DNA from: Patagioenas fasciata
Lineage: Eukaryota; Chordata; Aves; Columbiformes; Columbidae
NCBI RefSeq assembly: GCF_037038585.1
Contig: NC_092523.1
Coordinates: 29,269,501 to 29,333,500, forward strand
Direction of reading: 5' to 3'
DNA: 64,000 bases
The notes beneath the pieces were generated by a model. It saw only the letters and a program-made list of their open reading frames with translations, did no database searches and was not told the DNA's origin. Positions 60,441 to 64,000 of this stretch are shown in pieces. Each line of letters starts with the position of its first letter. Position 1 is the stretch's first letter. Position numbers and translations under genes: made by a program.

Positions 60441-63400
60441 TAGCAAGAAGACAGAGATATCATGTGGTGTCCAGGTATTTTTCAGAGGTGTCAGGAAAAG
60501 CAGAAGGGACCAGAAGCTCCCTGTGGCTTAGGACAGCAAGCTGGTGTCTTAGCATATTTTTATCCAAAATGTTTGTGGATAAACACGCAATGAGGTACCT
60601 GCCATGCTCACATGCACCTATCCATACCATTGTCTGCACGTAGGATGCTCTTTAGACCCTTCAGAAATAACCTCTGCAAGGTTTGGCAAATACAGGGATT
60701 GACTTGTCTAAAAAGGGCTTTTTCTATACAGTAAAAGTTATACTAAATGTGAAGTATAATTTAAGTTGAAAATTTCAGGATGTACTGGGGTGATAAAGGG
60801 AAAAGAAAAGCACAGTAAGAAAAAGAAATTTAAAAATTCAAACAAAGCAACAAAAACATAGGAAAACAATAGCACTTCTCTCTCTAAACAGCACAAATAT
60901 TTCAGCCTAAGCACAGCACAGAATAACTTCATGTTCAGATGTTCACACACCCTCTTAACAACTGGAAAAAATGTTGCATTGTGTTGAAAAGACCTTTTTT
61001 GACCATGGAAATCCACAGGCAATGTAACCACAAAAATTGGTGTTTTTATGCTGTCCTGTATCCACACACATACTTGTTTGCTCTTACCTGTACAGCTGTT
61101 GTATGTTGGGAAGCTAAAGAAAAAAAAACAAAATTCATGATTTGGATGTAGATCAAACAACTTTATGACACACAAAACCAGGCACTCTATCCCTATTAAA
61201 ATTCAGTAGGGGTGATATATCAAAAACCTTGCAGACTACTGTGAGAATTTACGTTCAGGAAAGTTGACCTCTTTTATAGCCATGAGGAAGATTTTTCACA
61301 AAAAGCTCACTTTAATGTTATTATTGCAACTGAAAATCTTTCCGTGTTCCCATGAGCTGACTGCATTGCTTGTTGTCCTGGAGACCACGATTGCAGGACA
61401 GTCTGACAAATCCAGACAATTTTAAAAGTAAGCAGATGACGATTTATCTGCTGTGAGAAATCCAGCAAGTTCTAGACTTGTTTACTAGCCCCAGACTAGA
61501 ACAGCTCATCAAACTGCAGCTCTCAAAACCAGAGCTGAAGCTCAAATATTTAAGTGTGTTTTGGAAACACTCTGTGTACACTGAAAATCTTGGGTTGGAT
61601 CCAAAAGTTGTATTTGAAACTGCCATCTCTTAATTAAAACAGTGTAGTCGCAAATGCTCACTTAGAATGATACCTTAAGCACATTTCATGAATTGAATTG
61701 GTTTAGTAAATGTAGATAGGAAAATTTCTTCACAATTAATTTTCATTTATTTGAATGTCTAAACAATTTTACAATCTCATGTTTCCTTCAACAGCCTGAT
61801 TATACTAAAGTCTGGGGCAGAGTTTCTTCAATGTCTTCCAGAATTTTGACTGTGTAATTCTATAAATTCTTAGCTGATACTGAATGGAAGTTTCTGTGTT
61901 TGAATCACTTAAAGTTGGTCAAGGCATTAATAAAAACTTGTGAAGAGAAAAAAAGATATTCAGTTCCTATTTAAAGGCACTGAAGATTTGTATGATTAAT
62001 TTCCTTGAAAAATTAATGTCCAAGTTCCCCATCAAAAATGCAGAGTTTCAAAAGTTTTAAAAGGAAAATCCAGAGAGCGTTAATGAGAAACACGAGAAGA
62101 CATAGAGGATAGAAGAAAATGTCACTTACTGAAAAGGTTAATGAGCGAAAAACAATTCATTTTATAAAAAAGAAATGTTCCATGAGCAACAGAATTCCTG
62201 ATGCCTGAATTATAGCAATTTTGAGAGGAAATGGACTTGAGGAAAACAAAACTGAAGGAAAACTCTCCCTAGTCTCAATGTCTCTTATGACCCCTCTACT
62301 AGACCTGAGACGACACACGCTGCAGGTAGCCTGGGAATACATCCCCGCTGACCTGCGTCCCTGCGCTGCCAGAGCGTGTGACAGCTGAGATCTCTCTTCT
62401 CTGAGTCTCCCTCCTCTATCCAGGCCAATTTTTCACCAGGCCAGCATGAAGTCTCTTCTTTGAGACTTCCAAACTCTTTCAAATATGTTTGGAATCAGCA
62501 AAGTATTGCAAATTTGTTAGAGAAGCTGACAGACAAAAGGGAGGAGGATCACAAATCTTGCCACTGCAGGAGCCAGATGCAAAATAAGGCTGGCTTGATG
62601 ACAGTGTGGACATGTATGTACCCTCAGTAGGAAAAGGAATTTCAGACTAAGAGCGTTTTTTGTTCTGAAACTAACACAACACATTTTTAAGCTGCAAAAG
62701 CTTGCCAAATTCAAAGCAGAAAGCTTGAATATTTCTTAATAGAAGAAGGCGATTAGCCACATGAGCAAGTCACCAAAGAGCTGATTCTACATTTCTTATG
62801 TTTTCCACACTATATGCTGGTCCAAAAAAACCTCCCATATTTTAGCCAAAGTGAATGAAGTATGATGGCCTAACTTAAATGGGGCAGGCAGTGATCTCTC
62901 AGGCCTGTGAACAAATCTCTAGCATGACACAGCAATGGTAGACATCCATTAGTCATGGACACAATCATGCGATAGCTTGTTGACAGCAAGGACTCCACAA
63001 GTACTCCTAAAAAGTGAGCTGAATAGACCATCTGTAAACACGGATCTTCAACCAGCAGAGACTGCAAACTCTTCAAAATGCTTCTCTTTGCACAAGCAGC
63101 GCAAGCACCACCCTGCTTGGGTTCTTTGTCTAACAAAAGACTGTAATCCATCAGTCTGCACAGGCAAGCACAGCTCACAGTATGCCGTTGGAAGCAACTG
63201 CTATTCCCAGCCATAAATAGTGCATTGCACACTGTGTTCAGGAGTGCTGCAGCACTTCTGCACTGCTCTGCGCAGCAGTGATGTGCGTGAGGGCTGCAAG
63301 GACTTGACACAGCCAAGCTCTGTGTGAGGCAGCCAGTGCTGGCCATGGTGCAGGATCATGCTGTGTCCTCAAACAGGGTGCTGCCATGGGAGGAATGCAG

Positions 63401-63837
63401 GGAGAGAAAGTGCTTATTCCAGTTGGAGTGATCTAGTTATTTTAGGCAACACTTTCCCCCTTTCAGAAAGCAGCTATGAGACTGCAAAGTGGTCAAGACC
63501 TCATCCTATGTCTTTGTTAGACAAGATACCTGGTGCCTGTGGCCCCCACCGCTTGGGAGCACTTTTGCAATTCCAGCTCAGCAGGACGAGTGCCAACTTC
63601 CACGCCTCCATCCTCTCTGCCACATGCTTCCTCGAGGATCCAGCAAATACCTGGCCTTGTTTGGCTGGGGAGCATTTGCTGCAGCAGATACAGAGAGGAA
63701 CCCTTCCTCTGGGGTTGTGTTCCCACTCCGTGCTGAATCCCACGAGCCAGGCTAGGTGACTGCTTGCTCAGGCAGGGCTGTCAGCAAGGAGTGTCCCTCC
63801 ATCACCATTTGCAGAGCAGGCTGGTGGAACCTCACGT

Positions 63838-63909
63838 TTCATGTGGTTGGACTAGATGTTCTCCAGAGGTCCATTCCAAACCTAACCTAACCTAATTCTG
63901 TGATTCTGA
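63838..63909 (+). mobile_element. CR1 3'-tail fragment
   Basis: GGTTGGACTAGATGTTCTCC, AGAGGTCCATTCCAAACC and a tail TTCTGTGATTCTGA are the CR1 3' end. CCTAACCTAACCTAA lies just before the tail. The 5' boundary is unclear. Confidence 0.85.
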
Positions 63910-64000
63910 GACTATTGCAGTGAAATGCATCTGGCAGGAGGAGATAACTTGCAAAAAACTAGGGTGAGAAGATTTGAGTGTTGGCAAACCTAACAAGCTG

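Larger units (their letters stand above)
54992..63837. other. Unique DNA, no gene recognised
   Basis: Contains a TTTGG/TTTG tract at 55137-55185, a strong isolated minus-strand donor at 55683, a TATA-ATG-donor unit at 60371-60440, and a GC-rich low-CpG stretch at 58740-58970 where several frames are open at once. The 158-codon minus ORF at 62870-63346 is Cys/Leu-rich but matches no family I know. Confidence 0.5.

Noticed and set aside
60738..61175. 145-codon minus-strand ORF rich in Phe
   Set aside because: It depends on A-rich tracts read as Phe runs; no family match.
62870..63346. 158-codon Cys-rich minus-strand ORF
   Set aside because: Cys spacing fits no zinc-finger, defensin or keratin pattern I know; probably chance in GC-richer sequence.
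63876..63896. CCTAACCTAACCTAA resembling telomere repeats
   Set aside because: The telomere unit is CCCTAA; this CCTAA run is a common variant of the CR1 3'UTR just before its tail.
9634..64000. Exons of CHIC2, the expected right-hand neighbour
   Set aside because: I looked for its Cys-rich palmitoylated block and C-terminal MEYVILIEFLPKTP-type sequence on the minus strand and found neither.
1..64000. CRISPR arrays, tRNA or rRNA genes, endogenous retroviral genes
   Set aside because: No regularly spaced repeats, no cloverleaf with A and B boxes, and no gag/pol/env-like frames were seen; the only reverse transcriptase is CR1.

Overview
The window looks like part of a bird genome. It is AT-rich with sparse genes, and most interspersed repeats are 5'-truncated CR1 LINEs ending in the ATTCTATGATTCT-type 3' tail typical of avian CR1. 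There are no Alu, L1 or bacterial features. I assign it to birds from repeat type and low repeat density; a crocodilian or turtle is less likely, and the species cannot be named.

The only protein-coding gene I can support is LNX1 (Ligand of Numb-protein X 1), on the minus strand. Two of its alternative 5' coding exons are present. The exon at 9152-9633 carries the start of the long, RING-containing (p80-type) isoform: a 5'UTR, an ATG at 9537, an N-terminal zinc-finger-like motif, a C3HC3D RING and a second zinc-finger-like motif. The exon ending at 5188 carries the start of the short, RING-less (p70-type) isoform, with its ATG at 5279 and a leucine-rich leader. Both end in strong splice donors in the same phase, so either can join the same downstream exon, which lies beyond the left edge along with the NPAY and PDZ exons. 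The RING form can act as a ubiquitin ligase on Numb; the p70 form keeps only the scaffold.

Layout: 1-5187 is LNX1 intron with two CR1 fragments. 5188-9633 is the two-promoter 5' region of LNX1, with a GC/CpG-rich patch at 8540-8700. 9634-64000 is the 5' flank (or a long first intron) of LNX1 and intergenic DNA. If synteny follows other amniotes, CHIC2, GSX2 and PDGFRA lie further to the right, but no CHIC2 exon was recognised here. This part holds a large, heavily decayed minus-strand CR1-type LINE (about 28.55-30.3 kb), MIR-like SINE remnants, a 1.47-kb CR1 with a broken reverse transcriptase (43.3-44.8 kb), three further CR1 tails (49.5, 54.5 and 63.8 kb) and several microsatellites.

I found no clearly new biological system. 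The items most worth checking are the two-first-exon arrangement of LNX1 with its extremely conserved p70 leader, a 39-nt microexon-like segment at 41033-41071, and a compact TATA-ATG-splice-donor unit at 60371-60440.
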